Below, in pieces: positions 43,512-54,620 of a stretch of 64,000 bases of DNA. The stretch's first letter is position 1. Each line of letters starts with the position of its first letter. Below the pieces are notes generated by a model, which did not search any database, was not told the origin of the DNA, and was given only the letters and a program-made list of their open reading frames with translations. The DNA lies in NCBI GenBank assembly GCA_037953745.1, contig JBAKBP010000781.1, positions 62,001 to 126,000 on the forward strand, read 5' to 3'. This DNA comes from Lithodes maja (taxonomy: Eukaryota; Arthropoda; Malacostraca; Decapoda; Lithodidae). A program made the position numbers and the translations under genes.

Positions 43512-44740
43512 GTGAGCATCATGTCTTATACCGGGTCAGAGGAGAATGGAGACACAGTACGTAATGTCGAAACTGAGGAACAGCAGCAAGATGAAAGGGT
43601 TAATCGGGTGAACTGTGAGGAGGATGCTAGGATATTTTTGCAATGGCCTGTTACTGCCGAGCGGTTGGAGGGTATGGATCTGTACGGTCTTCAATGCCTG
43701 GCCACAGCTATCGGTCATGCGGTTACTAGCAGCATGACCAAGGATAACTTGATAACGTGTGTACTGGGCAGGGTGACTGGTGAGCGAGATGGATTGAGTG
43801 CTCAGAGCCCTTCGGCCATGCTTCCCCTATACTCGACTCCCAGCCATCCCAGTAGTTTGCCGACCCCGGGTACGCTTCCGCAGTTGGGTGGTGACTGGCA
43901 GGGGGGGTTGCCCCTGGGGGGACCACCGGTAATTTCAAACATTGTAGCACCTTCACCTCCTCAAGGGTTATCTCCAGAATTATTGCTTCAGCTCGAATTA
44001 GCTAAGATCGAAGAGAAAGGCTATCAGGGCAGGTGAGCAGCAAATAGAGCTAGCAAAAATCCAAGCTGAGTCAACTAGGTACTGTGCCGACAGGGACGTA
44101 GAGAAGTCGCGAGTAGAGACAACGGGACAGCGACTTGGGGCTGGTAACCGTGCTCATGATCAATCTCTCTCGCACTTATTGAAACTGGTTCCGGTGTTTG
44201 ATGAGAGTGGTGTAACAGAATATTTCACACGCTTTGAGAAGAAGTGCCAGATCCACCAGTGGCCTGGGGAGAAGTGGGCAGCCCTTGTTTCCTCTAGACT
44301 TGTGGGCAAGGGACTCAGGGCTTATGATGCATTGCCGATAGAGTCGTGTAATCTACGAGGAACTCAAGGAGGCTGTCCTGAGAGCATACGAACTACAACC
44401 AGAGACGTACAGGTTGAAGTTCCGGGGTGTTCCCAAGGGTCGGGAGAGCACCTTTTTGGAGCATGCCCGGGAGCTGTCCGATGCTTTTGGGAATTGGCTG
44501 AGGTTGGAGAAAGCTACTACGATTGACGACATTAAACAGTTGGTGCTTTTAGAGCAGTTTTTCAAATGCACGGGCGGCGACCTGACGTTAAACCTTAAAG
44601 AAAAGCAACCAAAAACTCTACAGGAGGTAGCTGAGATGGCTGACCTCCGGCTATCACTAATTCGTGGGTGCGGGTCTGCCCAGCGTAGTGAGGCAGGTAA
44701 CAAGGGGCGTGATGCCCCCCCCCCGAGTTAGTGATATACC
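43512..44740 (+). pseudogene. Gypsy gag, frameshifted
   Basis: Starts at 43512 (MSIMSYTGSEENGD; the second Met matches the minus-strand copy). An acidic N-terminus, LEGMDLYGLQCLATAIGHA and a Ser/Pro-rich linker end at a frameshift near 44025. Then LVPVFDESGVTEYFTRFEKK through LVGKGLRAYDALPIES (44179-44345), a second shift, and YRLKFRGVPKGRESTFLEHA to IRGCGSAQRSEAGNKGR (44414-44715). A C-run (44716-44725) causes the third shift into the zinc-knuckle frame. The middle segment resembles a SCAN-type gag dimerisation region. Confidence 0.85.
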
Positions 44741-46490
44741 TTATGCAAACAAGTACAAGAGCCATGATACCAAGACTGACCACAAGACTTGCACCGTCCC
44801 ATTTAAGAAGGGGCCGGGCCCTTCCCAGTACCAAGGGAAGCCCAAAGGGGAGTTGGAGTGTTATCATTGTCATAAAAAGGGGCACTTTGCAAGAGTCTGT
44901 CCTAGCAAACCACCTACAGCAGCTGTGTCTTTGGCCTGCAACATTGGTGTGTCTCCGAAGTCATCTGAGTTTGCCCGGGGCAGTTCGTCAGAGGCTGAGG
45001 CACAGCCAATGCAGAAGCACCTGGGAGGCTCGAACCCTGCTCAGGATGTTTTTTGCGACCATAGAGGGCGGGGTTGCGTGATGTGGGCGGGGCGCAAGCA
45101 TGGAGTAGAGGTCTTGCGTGATACAGGTGCTTCCCAGACTCTGATGAAAAACTTGACTGGCTACCCTATAAACGCGGCTCGGGTGGTGGTGGTGCAGGGT
45201 ATTAATGCAACTCGGTCATACCCGCTGGTGCGGTTGGAGTTGGAGGTGGATGGGGTGGCACGTGAATTGGATGTCGGGATTGTGGAGAAACTGCCAGTGG
45301 AGGGCGTCGACCTTCTTCTCGGCAACGACTTTGCAATGCCCGCTTCTGAGGTTCTACCCTTAGTCGTTGCCGAGAGGCCGGCCGACGTGAGTAGGGAAGA
45401 GCAAGAGTGGGTCGAGCGGTGCCAGACACAACCCATGGCGTGTGTTGTCACCCGAGCTCGGGCAGCTAAAGTGTCACAGCCTAGTCCTCCGTCTTCAGAC
45501 CAGCGGAGGAACGATCAACAGGAGGAGGCTAAAGCTGGAGTTGGTTTTAAGAGTTTTGACTCGGCGGCTCTCCTGGGTGATTCAGTATTAGCACCATTAC
45601 TTAATTCTGGAGTAGCCCCTGGGCCTGTCATCGAGAGTGACGAGGCTGGGCATGACGAGTCTCCACGACAGCAATGTTATGTACATCGAGAGAGACAGAG
45701 GGAGCAGCCCAGTATCGGGGAAGGTCATGCATTGCTCCGGGAGCAGTTAGATCGCTTGGCACCCTCAGATATACGTCGGTTGCAACTAGAGGACCCTGAA
45801 CTCCAAACGTGTGCTAATGGAGCTGTAGAGCTCGACGAGGACGGTGATGCACAGCCAGGAGATTTTTTGTATTTAGAAGGCATCCTCTATAGGCGTTTTC
45901 AAGACCCTAAACGTAGTTGGCAAGAGGGGTCCGGAGTAGTGGACCAGTTGGTGGTGCCACGGGTGTGCAGGGATAGCCTACTGAGGTTGGCGCATGACAT
46001 ACCACTGGCAGGACATCTAGGGGTGAGAAAAACGGTGGCGGCTTTAGAAAAATTGTTTTGGTGGCCGGGGTTGAAGGGGCAGGTGGTAAACTGGATAGCA
46101 AGGTGTCTTACGTGCCAGAGGGTTGGAAAACCTAACCAAACAATTCCAAGAGCCCCGTTGCACCCCATTCCTGTCAGTGGACCGCCCTTCAGTAAGGTCA
46201 TCATTGATATGGTCGGACCCCTAACCCCTACTAGTGCCGGTAATAAATTTCTATTAACTATCATGGATGTGGCCACTCGTTATCCTGATGCATATCCAAT
46301 GAGAAATGGCACGGCGAAAACTGTTGTCCGGAACCTGCTCTTGTATTGCTCGCGGTATGGTTACCCGCAAGAGGTGCAATCGGACCAAGGTTCTAATTTT
46401 ACCTCTAATCTGTTCAAACAAACTATGATTCAGCATGGCATCAGCACTGTCGTCTCTTCTGCGTATCACCCGGAGAGTCAAGGGGTGTTG
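44720..46490 (+). pseudogene. Gypsy zinc knuckle, protease and integrase N-terminus/core
   Basis: One frame (within 44664-46625). The CCHC knuckle CYHCHKKGHFARVC is at about 44858-44899. Protease: VEVLRDTGASQTLM (about 45105-45146) with GVDLLLGNDF downstream. After a Glu/Gln-rich linker comes integrase: the HHCC zinc domain (LAHDIPLAGHLGVRKTV ... IARCLTCQRVGK, 45985-46130), first Asp in KVIIDMVGPL, second in VQSDQGSNFTS (about 46375-46407), then YHPESQG. At about 46480 the frame is lost right where the catalytic Glu (QGxLER) should be. The gene is directly upstream of the RT region. Confidence 0.92.
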
Positions 46491-47358
46491 GTGCCACGCC
46501 ATGCTGAAAAGCATGCTTCGATGTTATTGCGCAGAGAACGGAAAGGATTGGGACCTTGGTCTGCCGTATGTTTTGTTCGCGGCAAGAGAAGTACCTGGAG
46601 AGAGTCTCGGTTTCAGTCCGAATGAGCTTGTTTTCGGGCATCAGGTGAGGGGCCCTCTCCACATGGTGAAGGAGATTTGGTTGGGTACCGCTAAGCCATG
46701 TTCTATGTTGAGATACGTCCTCGAGAGCAGAGAGAGAATGCTTAGAAGTCTGGAGCTGGCCGGGCGTAATTTGGTGAGTTCGCAGGCCCGTATGAAGGAC
46801 AGGTACGATACTAAGGCGAAACTCCGGGAGTTTCAGGTAGGTCAAGAGGTGTTGGTCCTGTTGCCTTTGGCAGGTCATCCTCTGGCTGCCAAGTACGCTG
46901 GGCCTTATCGGGTGGTGTCAAAGATCTCCGATCTAGATTACCTCGTTGCCACTCCAGACCGGAAGAAGCGTAACCAACTATGCCACATTAATTTGTTGAA
47001 GGAGTATGTGAGGCGCCCACCTGAGTCACTAGCTGTCCCTGTGTTGACCTGCTGCGGTCATGGTGGAGAAGGAGAGGGGGGCAGCAATGATCAGGTGGAT
47101 GATAACTGGGATTGTCATGTCTCGGCTGATCAGTGGGCGGGGAATTCGAGCCAATGTGCGCATGATGCTCTGGCGCACCTGCCGGAGGAACAGCAGGTGG
47201 CAGTGCAGCGCCTGTTCGATTCATACCCCACTGTATTTGCCGAGCACCCAGCCCTAACTACTCAAGCGGTGCATGACGTCGATGTAGGAGAGCATCCCCC
47301 CTTTAAGTCGATACCTTATCGGGTGCCACCCATTAAACTCCCAGCGCTCAGGGATTAG
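46491..47358 (+). pseudogene. Gypsy integrase C-terminus (GPY/F) and start of RT
   Basis: In the frame of 46435: WDLGLPYVLFAAREVPGES, LGFSPNELVFGHQVRGPLHM, the coiled segment RERMLRSLELAGRNLVSSQA, and the GPY/F module KYAGPYRVVSKISDLDYLVA. GPY/F is typical of Gypsy integrases. The same frame then runs into the RT lead-in (VFAEHPALTTQAVHDVDVGE, PYRVPPIKLPALRD) and stops with TAG at 47356-47358; the RT continues in frame after it. This physical continuity from integrase into RT is the direct evidence for the unusual domain order. Confidence 0.92.
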
Positions 47359-48564
47359 CTGGAGTATATGCTGGCGAGAGGCTTGATCGAGAAGGGGGCA
47401 GTACGGTGGACTTCTCCTGTCACTCTGCAGCCCAAACCTGATGGAAAAGTTCGGTTCTGCATTGACTTTAGGCAGTTGAACGGGTTGACCCCCACCAACG
47501 CATATCCTCTTCCCCGGGTGGATGACAGTGTGGATAAGATCGGGAAAACAAGGTACTTGACCAAGGTAGACCTCGTCAAAGGCTACTGGCAAGTACCACT
47601 GTCTGAGCGGGCTAAAGAGGTGTGCGGTTTTGTGGTGGATGGCAGTACTTACCGTTGCAACGTGATGCCATATGGTCTGAGAAATGCACCGGCCACTTTC
47701 CAAAGCTTAATGAACGACATCGTAGCAGACATCCCAAACTGTACTGTCTACCTTGATGACGTGATCATTTATGACAACGATTTCCAAAGTCACTGTGAGC
47801 ACATAGAAGCCTTATTTAGTCAACTTAGTAAAGCAGGCTTGGTGGTTAATCTGGGCAAGTGTGACTTTGTGCAAGCCACGGTGCAGTATCTGGGGTTTGT
47901 GGTTGGGTTAGGGCAGGTGAGCCCGCCCCAACAGAAGATACAGGCTATCGACTTGTTCCCCAGGCCGACCACCAAGCGGCAGATTATGAGATTTTTGGGC
48001 ATGATTGGGTATTACCGCCGCTTTATAAGAGGCTATTCTACTGTGTTAGCTCCTTTGACAGATCTACTAGCCAAAGATAAAAAGTTCCGCTGGGCACCTG
48101 AGTGTGAGCAGGCGTTTCGAGTAGTTAAACACCTTTTATGCACTCACCCTATCCTCAGGGCCCTGGACTTTGAACGACCATTTCAGTTGGCGACTGATGC
48201 CAGCGGAGTAGGGGCTGGTGCCGTACTTTTGCAGACAGACGAGGAAAGTCTTGAGCATCCAGTCAGTTTCTTTTCAAAGAAATTTAATTCAGCACAGAAA
48301 AACTATTCGGTTGTTGAAAAGGAACTGCTGGCAATCGTGTTAGCGCTCAGACACTTTGAGGTCTATGTTCCTGCCTATGGGCCAGTCGTGGTAGTGTATA
48401 CCGACCACCACCTGCTTAAATTCCTCAATCAATTCCACAACCGGAATATGAGGCTGACCAGATGGTCGCTCATGTTGCAAGAGTACAACTTAGACATTCG
48501 CCATATTGCCGGTTGTGAGAATGTGATTGCGGACTGTTTGTCGCGGGGGGAGGATCCGGGGTAG
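47359..48564 (+). pseudogene. Gypsy reverse transcriptase and RNase H
   Basis: The frame is open from the TAG at 47356 to the stop at 48562-48564. RT: LARGLIEKGAVRWTSPVTL, KPDGKVRFCIDFRQLNGLT, YLTKVDLVKGYWQVPL (first Asp), MPYGLRNAPATFQSLM, TVYLDDVIIYDND (catalytic YLDD, about 47746-47784) and FVQATVQYLGFVVG. RNase H: FQLATDASGVGAGAVLL (Asp), YSVVEKELLAIVLALRHF (Glu), VVYTDHHLLKFL (Asp) and NVIADCLSR (Asp). All catalytic residues look present; only the upstream stop and frameshifts break the polyprotein. Confidence 0.92.
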
Positions 48565-49068
48565 GCTACCACAGTATGTTGGTATAGCCTCCTGTCTTGG
48601 CTCGCGGTGTATTTTTGCGCTGGTGCATGTTGGCTCGCGTGTGTAGCATCAGCGTAGGGTCGCAGGGCAGGAGTTGTTGGCTTTGATTAGAAGAAAATTA
48701 GGCTACATCTATAGTAGCCGCCAAAAAACAACATTAAAATAAAATATGAAAAATTAAATAAAAAACTCTTTCTTTTTGATAATTAATTTTAAGATAATAT
48801 TGTAGCTGAGTACTGAGTGCAGATGATTTTCCCTCAGTAGGCTGTGCTTCTTAAAGCTCGCTCTGGGAGCACAATGTTATGAATTAAGGTATTATATTTG
48901 GGAAAGGTGATAAGATTTTTTTTATATAAAACATTTTGTTGTATTTTTTTTTGAGGAGACTGAGCATGCATTCCATGAGTGGCAGAGTGGTTAGGAGTGG
49001 CAGATTTTAGCGACATTCTGCCTGTTCAGATATGGGCTCATGGTTGAGTGTCCCATATCTTGGGGGGG
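48565..49068 (+). other. 3' untranslated part and polypurine tract of the Gypsy element
   Basis: Non-coding, AT-rich. It ends CCCATATCTTGGGGGGG directly before TGTGACG of the 3' LTR; CTTGGGGGGG (about 49058-49068) is the probable polypurine tract and is conserved in the minus-strand element. Confidence 0.8.
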
Positions 49069-50775
49069 TGTGACGCCTCCCGGCGTTAGCAGAATGGTTG
49101 CGTGGGGTATTGCAGCTCGCTAGCGCTCGCCAGGATGGGGGGATGGGCTACAGTTGTCCTAGAATTATCTGCTTTATGTAATTAGTGTCGTGTTGCCACA
49201 GACAGTCTAGAAATGGTCTTTGTTTTGGTCTGTGACCGTGCCTTATATTTTATATTCGCTATAATATAAATGTTGCTTGTGTGGGAGGCGAGCGAGAGAG
49301 GGTGAGGGAGTACACCTGGCAGCGGGGTAAGCTATGACGCGGCTCGCTTGGGCGCTGACGGCGTTGGCGGCCGGGTGGTCAACTAGTCCCTTCCCATCGC
49401 TGCCTCGTGTTCTTTACCAGCTCAGAGCTTGCCTGACACGCGTATCGCCTACATCCTTTGCAATTCTGTCCCCCATACTCGCCACTTTGCATACTATTTC
49501 TCTCTCTCGACTTCTCCTTTCTCATTCTCTAATCTTTATTAAACTCAACATCCCTTCTGGTTTCAGCATAGACGTTCACCGTCGGCCAGTCGTATTGTAC
49601 GCGAAGCTCTCAGATATTTCCATGTATTAGATTAAGGAGGTATTAGGCTTTATTGAGGGTTAGAGAGACGGACTTTTCCGTATGTGTCCTCTCTCGGGAA
49701 GCTTGTAGACCGGTATATGTCTCCCTGGCAAGGTGTTGAGTGATTCTGCTTGGTTATCTAAAGCTAGACTAGGGGTAAGGTTACTGTGTCGTTGTCTCCG
49801 ATGTGTGCAGTGTTAGCTAAGCCCTGCACGACATCGACAGGTACTGTGGGAGCCTAAGTTGTCTTCGGGTGGGTTTACTTTGCGAGCACAGCGCTGTGGT
49901 GTGAGAGGGCCATAGCCTATCCCTCACAACATAGTGCTGCCTCTTTGTGTTGACTTCTGAGGGATCGCCAGGATAGAACTAGGTATTAGAGACCTAGATT
50001 TATCAAGAGAGCATCCCCGTCATATAACGTAATCTTCATTATACCACCTTCGGACAACGTTAGGCTACGAGCCGCATGCTCGCCCATTGTTGCCCTGCCT
50101 TGATACCCCAGCTAGACTTTATTAACTGAGCAGACACTGGTTAGAGATAAGCCCCCATTATTATATGTATGCAACATTATTATTCACTGCACTTTTGAGC
50201 CGAGGTTGTTGTTGAGTTGCACAACCCTAGTAGGCTGTTGCGTTGTGTCACGAAGCATTTCTTTAGTTGTCGAGCATTACTACCTTTGCGCAGTCTTTAG
50301 TATTCGCCTGCCTATTATTACTATATGTCCTAGTATTTATTGTGACCCGTATTCTGCATTATAATTGTTCAAGATTCTTTACGAACATCTTCCCAGCATC
50401 AGACTTATTTCAGAAGTTTCCAGTTGATGTTGCAGGACTAGCATTGCACTTTCTTTAATACAGGAGTGCCAGTTATTTGAGTATCTACCGTAACGTTAAT
50501 TAATCACGTTAACTATCTTTTCTTTGTGTAACCTAATCGAGTAATCTTTTACTGTTTGAGAATAGGCTGTTTCATTGAGCGTCAGCCTAGTGTGTGTGCA
50601 CCAGTTACCGAGTCATAGGATACCTCGTTGTCCAGGGACGACTCAGGGCGGTAATGGTGTTTTGTTTTCCAGTGTTTAAGGCAGGGGTTGGATCTAGTGT
50701 TACCGTTGTTGCATTTTGCCATTATCTAGTCCAATGTTGAAGAGCCCTGTGTCTTTGAGAACCTGGATCGTAACA
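49069..50775 (+). repeat. 3' LTR of the plus-strand Gypsy element
   Basis: 1707 bp, TGTGACGCCTCCCGGCG to GGATCGTAACA. It is nearly identical to the 5' LTR outside the LINE insertion; visible differences include GTAACA/ATCG edge changes and scattered transitions. It carries the same 98-codon frame at 49334-49630. Confidence 0.93.
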
Positions 50776-51304
50776 CTTTGGCTACCGGGAACAGAGTGTC
50801 TGAGCTGGCGGCGATGAGCAACACACCTAATTGCCTCAGGTTTGGTAGGCTTAATGAATGTGTTCAGATTGCACCTTCCCCAGGGTTCATAGCCAAGAAT
50901 GAGCACAGTGAACACGTGTTTTCAGAATTCACGGTGCCGTCGTTGAAAAGGGGAAAGGTGCACCATAATTTATGTCCAGTGCAAGCTCTAACCAAATATT
51001 TAAGAGTGGCACCGCTAAATCACCAGGGTGCTTTATGGGTAGCACGTACGGGCAAACGCTTGATGAAACGTAAACTGGCTTCTCTCTTGGTCGAGGTCAT
51101 TAAAGAGAGTAATCCCGGCGTTGTGGGTAAGGCCCACGATTTACGCAAGTGGGCAGCATCTTTACGTTTTCTTAAGAATTTTCTATTGAAGATATTACGT
51201 CCACACAGTTGTGGGCCTCTAATCATACGTTTTTGACACGATACCTTTCAGTTGCTCTGGACAAACCGTCCTTACCATGTATAGCTTTAAGGCAGAGGGT
51301 TTAG
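50776..51304 (+). pseudogene. DIRS tyrosine recombinase, C-terminal catalytic part
   Basis: It resumes the recombinase cut at 40346. LATGNRVSELAAMS holds the first catalytic Arg; a beta-sheet region and ALWVARTGKRLMKRKL follow; GKAHDLRKWAASL holds the His-x-x-Arg motif. Near 51178 a frameshift moves the final block (TSTQLWASNHTFLTRYLSVA, with the catalytic Tyr) into another frame that stops at 51302-51304. The R-H-R-Y set of a tyrosine recombinase is thus all visible, split over two frames and a 10.4-kb insertion. Confidence 0.9.
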
Positions 51305-51888
51305 GTGGCACCTAGGTCACTTATGGTTTAATTTCATGAAAAGGGGGGGGGGGGGGGGGGCGGTGCAGTCAGTGTAACATAGGACGCCCTAGACCCCGCC
51401 GGATTATGTGAGCTGTGATACTGTGTTATGGGTGTTGTGATATGAAAATTTCTCTGTACTATTCATTACAGGAAATTGTGCTAGTACAATTGTAGTACAA
51501 ACAACAGTGTTGTGTAAATAGTTTTGGGCTGTGAAGCAATCTAATGTTAAGCATTGAGAATATTTTGCAAGATATCTCCACTAGTTTATGGGGTTCATAT
51601 GTGCACATGTAAACTTAGAAGTTTTTATTTTTTCACCACTTAATTTAAGTGGGGTGCCTTTTTAACTGGCGGATCTGTTCTCAGAATCTCAGAGTTAACC
51701 ATTTTTATCAAGCAGGCTTCTTTGAAGCACGCTCCTGCTTGTACCCCTTTTTATATGTTGTATAAAGTTTATACACAAATATACAGTTTACAAAGTAAGA
51801 ATACTATGTGGTTGTTTGATTATCTGCTTTTGCTAGAGTTATGATATGATTACGAATGTTCCCCTCCAGTCTTAGATATCAGGCATAA
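51305..51888. other. DIRS 3' non-coding region with G-run
   Basis: A G(18) run lies at about 51344-51361. The remaining sequence is AT-rich and lacks coding frames. It probably belongs to the DIRS element, since the inverted-repeat structure lies just downstream. Confidence 0.5.
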
Positions 51889-52413
51889 TCTTCAATGATG
51901 GAGGGGCCACTAATAAATTATAGGTTTGACTCCTGCAAGGAGTTAAAGAAAACCTAATATTTAGTAGTGGCCCCGTAATCATTGACGACTGGGGCCCTCC
52001 CGACCATCCCCTTCCCATTCGTTGATGTATTAAGGATTTGGGTTTACTTGATATGTCAGTGAAGGAAGAATGACGCCTGAGTCAGCGTCTGGTCAAAGAT
52101 CCACACAAGTATATCCACGATATGATGGAAAGCTTATTGAATAGTTATTCTTATTTTTTTTCTTTTTTTTTTTACGAAGTTTGTTCGTAGTGAGAACCCA
52201 ATTTCATAATGACTGAACCATGAGTGAGGTTACGTGAGCTCATGATGAAGGCTCCTCAATTTGTTTATGCTCTGCGCGGTAGATTCAAATTACGGCGGAT
52301 GAGTGTTTGAAGAGGGTGCCTTATGTAATAGGCATAATCGTCAATGATTACGGGGCCACTACTAAATATTAGGTTTTCTTTATCTCCTTGCAGGAGTCAA
52401 ACCTATAATAGTA
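51889..52413. repeat. Nested inverted repeats, candidate DIRS internal complementary region and right end
   Basis: Positions 51889-51990 are an imperfect palindrome: GGGGCCACTAATAAATTATA ... GACTCCTGCAAGGAGT ... TATTTAGTAGTGGCCCC. Its right arm plus loop recurs inverted at about 52335-52413 (GTCAATGATTACGGGGCCAC to GGAGTCAAACCTATAATAG). DIRS elements have an internal complementary region matching their termini, so the second copy may be the right terminus. The matching left terminus was not found. Confidence 0.6.
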
Positions 52414-52814
52414 TATGTAAAGTGAACGGGAATGGTGACGGTCTGAAAACAAGGATCATTTCTCAAACAGGATTTGGAAATGGATAAATCTATAGAAACA
52501 AATGAAATGCTAAGAAAATCAATAGAGTATTCTGGTTGATCCCAGAAACGTTATACCTTCTTCTGTACTTCATATTTCTAACTTTACCTTCGTCTAGTAT
52601 ACCAATCCCAAATACCCTCCCAGTTTAACCTCCAAAAAATCTTCCATACAAACATCCCCATTCCTCCACATAATAACAACAATACTAACTTCCTAACTTT
52701 ACTCTAGCTATCGTATCGTATCGTAAGAACACGAAGACATAGAATACGAAACAAGTATTATAAAGGAACCATTGCATAGGAGAGAGAGAGAGAGGGGTGG
52801 GGGGGAGGGGAGGG
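52414..52814. other. No gene; GA/G-rich patch before the solo LTR
   Basis: Unique sequence with a (GA)n/G-rich patch at 52780-52814; nothing recognised. Confidence 0.45.
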
Positions 52815-54603
52815 TGTGACGTTGACCACTCCGTTAGAACCGCATGGCTTGTCCTACAGTGACTCGCTAGGATCGCCAGGGCAGTGGATGGGGCTACAGT
52901 TTATGTATTAGAGTGTGCTTTATTTCATATGAAAGCTCGTGTCATGGGCAGTCCAGAAAGGCTCTTTGTTTTCGCCCATGTCAAGGCTTTATATATTTAA
53001 TTGTAAAGTATATGTTTTGTCATTAACTAGTAATGATAGGATCTGGGAGAGAGAGAGAGAGTAGAACGGAGTGAGAGGGGGCGCGCAGTGTTTTTTGTCC
53101 CGCTCGATGACGTCACGGCTGGCTGCCTCGCGGGGGTTGGTGGAGAGAGGTCCTTACCATGCTGTGAGCTCTTGTTAGTGGCCAGATCACTTGTAACCGC
53201 TGTTTTCCCACGCGGCTCGAGCTAGTGCGAGTATATATACTGGTTCCTCGCCACTCTCTCCCTCAGATCTGGTTTCTAGAACACACCCATCTTTTTGTCC
53301 CTTGCTATCTATCCCCGCTCCGCACCTGAGAATCTTTTCCTCTGCCTATCTCTCTCATTTTCCATATCTTTCACCACCTTTCTATTCACATTATATCCCC
53401 TCTGGTTAACTCTGCAAAATCAGCTTCATGCTGGCCAGTTGTATTGTGTGTTAAGGTCTGATAAAACCTGTGTATGTTAGTTGTTAAGATAAGTGGATCA
53501 CGAAGCATTGGTTGGCTTTCATATTGCCGCTTCCTATAATTATTAGTGTTCTGCTGGATTAGATAATGCTAGACTGGGAGTCTGATATAATAGGTATTGT
53601 TTCCTATAAGTGCTGGCTTTAGTTAAAAGCGGCACGACATACCTGAGAACTGGAGTTGATTGAGTAAATTCTAGTCTGTGTGCCATTGAGAGTAGAGCAT
53701 GCACGAATGAGGGCTTTTTGCCTATACCATTCTGCACTGTTCTAGTCTCGATTGTTTGTCTTTGAGGTACGCCAGGAGAACGCTTAATACTTCGGTATTA
53801 AGGTTTCTCAAGAGAGCTACCCTTCATTGTAACGTAATATTTGACGCACAGACTTGAGATTTGCACTAGGCTATGCAGCATGCCATGCGCACCAGTATCT
53901 CGTATCATTGACTCTAGCTAGACTTTATCAATCATAGTAGACATTAAGTATATTAACCTAATTACTCTTTTTATGCATACCCATTTATGATTACACAAGC
54001 ATTTCGTAGCCTAGTTTGATGTATTGAGACACAAACGACTTAGGCTCTTTTTGTTGATAGGAATACTGCATTGTGGCGATTATTATTAGTGTTGTAGCGT
54101 TTAGGATATTCTTGGCTCCGACGGCATTATATATTCTGCCTTTTGTGTGCATAGCCTGCACGAGCATTGTTCCACTGCCTGCCTTTTTGGGTTCCATTTC
54201 CGATACGAGCATCTTTATAACATCTAACATTTAAAGAAGATTCCTTGTTAGTGTTGAAGGACTTTAGTGCACTTTCTTTCATGCAGGAGTGCCTGACATT
54301 TATTGATTAAAGTAACGTAAGCTGTAACTTCTCTTACCACCTTACTTTGCATACCATAACCAAGCACCTTCGGTTATAGGTAGTAATAGGCTGTTTTCAC
54401 ATAACATTAAGCCTAGAGTAGACGCACATTTATTGAGAGTTTGATAGCCTATTATTGCATATAGAACTCTGTAGAGTATTTGTGTTCTTTGTTCACTGGG
54501 AATATACTTCAGAGGTTGGAGCTAGCGCTTTCCGTTGTAACATTTATGCCATTACTAGTCCAATGAATAAGAGCCTTGATATATTTGAACCCCAGTCGTA
54601 ACA
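52815..54603 (+). mobile_element. Solo LTR of the minus-strand Gypsy family
   Basis: TGTGACGTTGACCACTCCG at 52815 to CAGTCGTAACA ending 54603, flanked by AGGG at 52811-52814 and 54604-54607. 1789 bp, aligned along its whole length to the complement of 23317-25139. No internal region, so probably left by LTR-LTR recombination. GCGAGTATATATACTGG (promoter-like TATA) is near 53227 and GATGACGTCACGG near 53107. The antisense 79-codon frame (54230-53991) matches those in the other LTRs. Confidence 0.93.
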
Positions 54604-54620
54604 AGGGTCAGATCGATCTT

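Larger units (their letters stand above)
40347..50775 (+). mobile_element. Ty3/Gypsy retrotransposon, Gmr1-like (integrase before RT), plus strand
   Basis: LTRs 40347-43301 and 49069-50775 begin TGTGACG and end GTAACA; the duplication CTTT is at 40343-40346 and 50776-50779. Internal order: primer binding site, gag (43512-44731), zinc knuckle, protease and integrase (44664-47050), RT and RNase H (47100-48564), polypurine tract. Integrase upstream of RT is the Ty1/copia order, but the RT (YLDDVIIY), RNase H and GPY/F integrase are Ty3/Gypsy-type, which defines Gmr1-like elements. At least four frameshifts and one stop make it inactive. A LINE sits in the 5' LTR. Confidence 0.92.
37367..52413 (+). 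mobile_element. DIRS1-like tyrosine-recombinase retrotransposon, split by a Gypsy element
   Basis: Components in order: gag-like frame (37367-38008), RT with YLDDW (38215-38960), RNase H (38981-39919), N-terminal recombinase (39880-40346), the Gypsy element (40347-50775), C-terminal recombinase (50776-51304) and an inverted-repeat region (51889-52413) that may be the internal complementary region and right terminus. DIRS elements encode a tyrosine recombinase instead of an integrase and are known from decapods. No left inverted terminal repeat was recognised, so the 5' end is uncertain. Confidence 0.8.
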
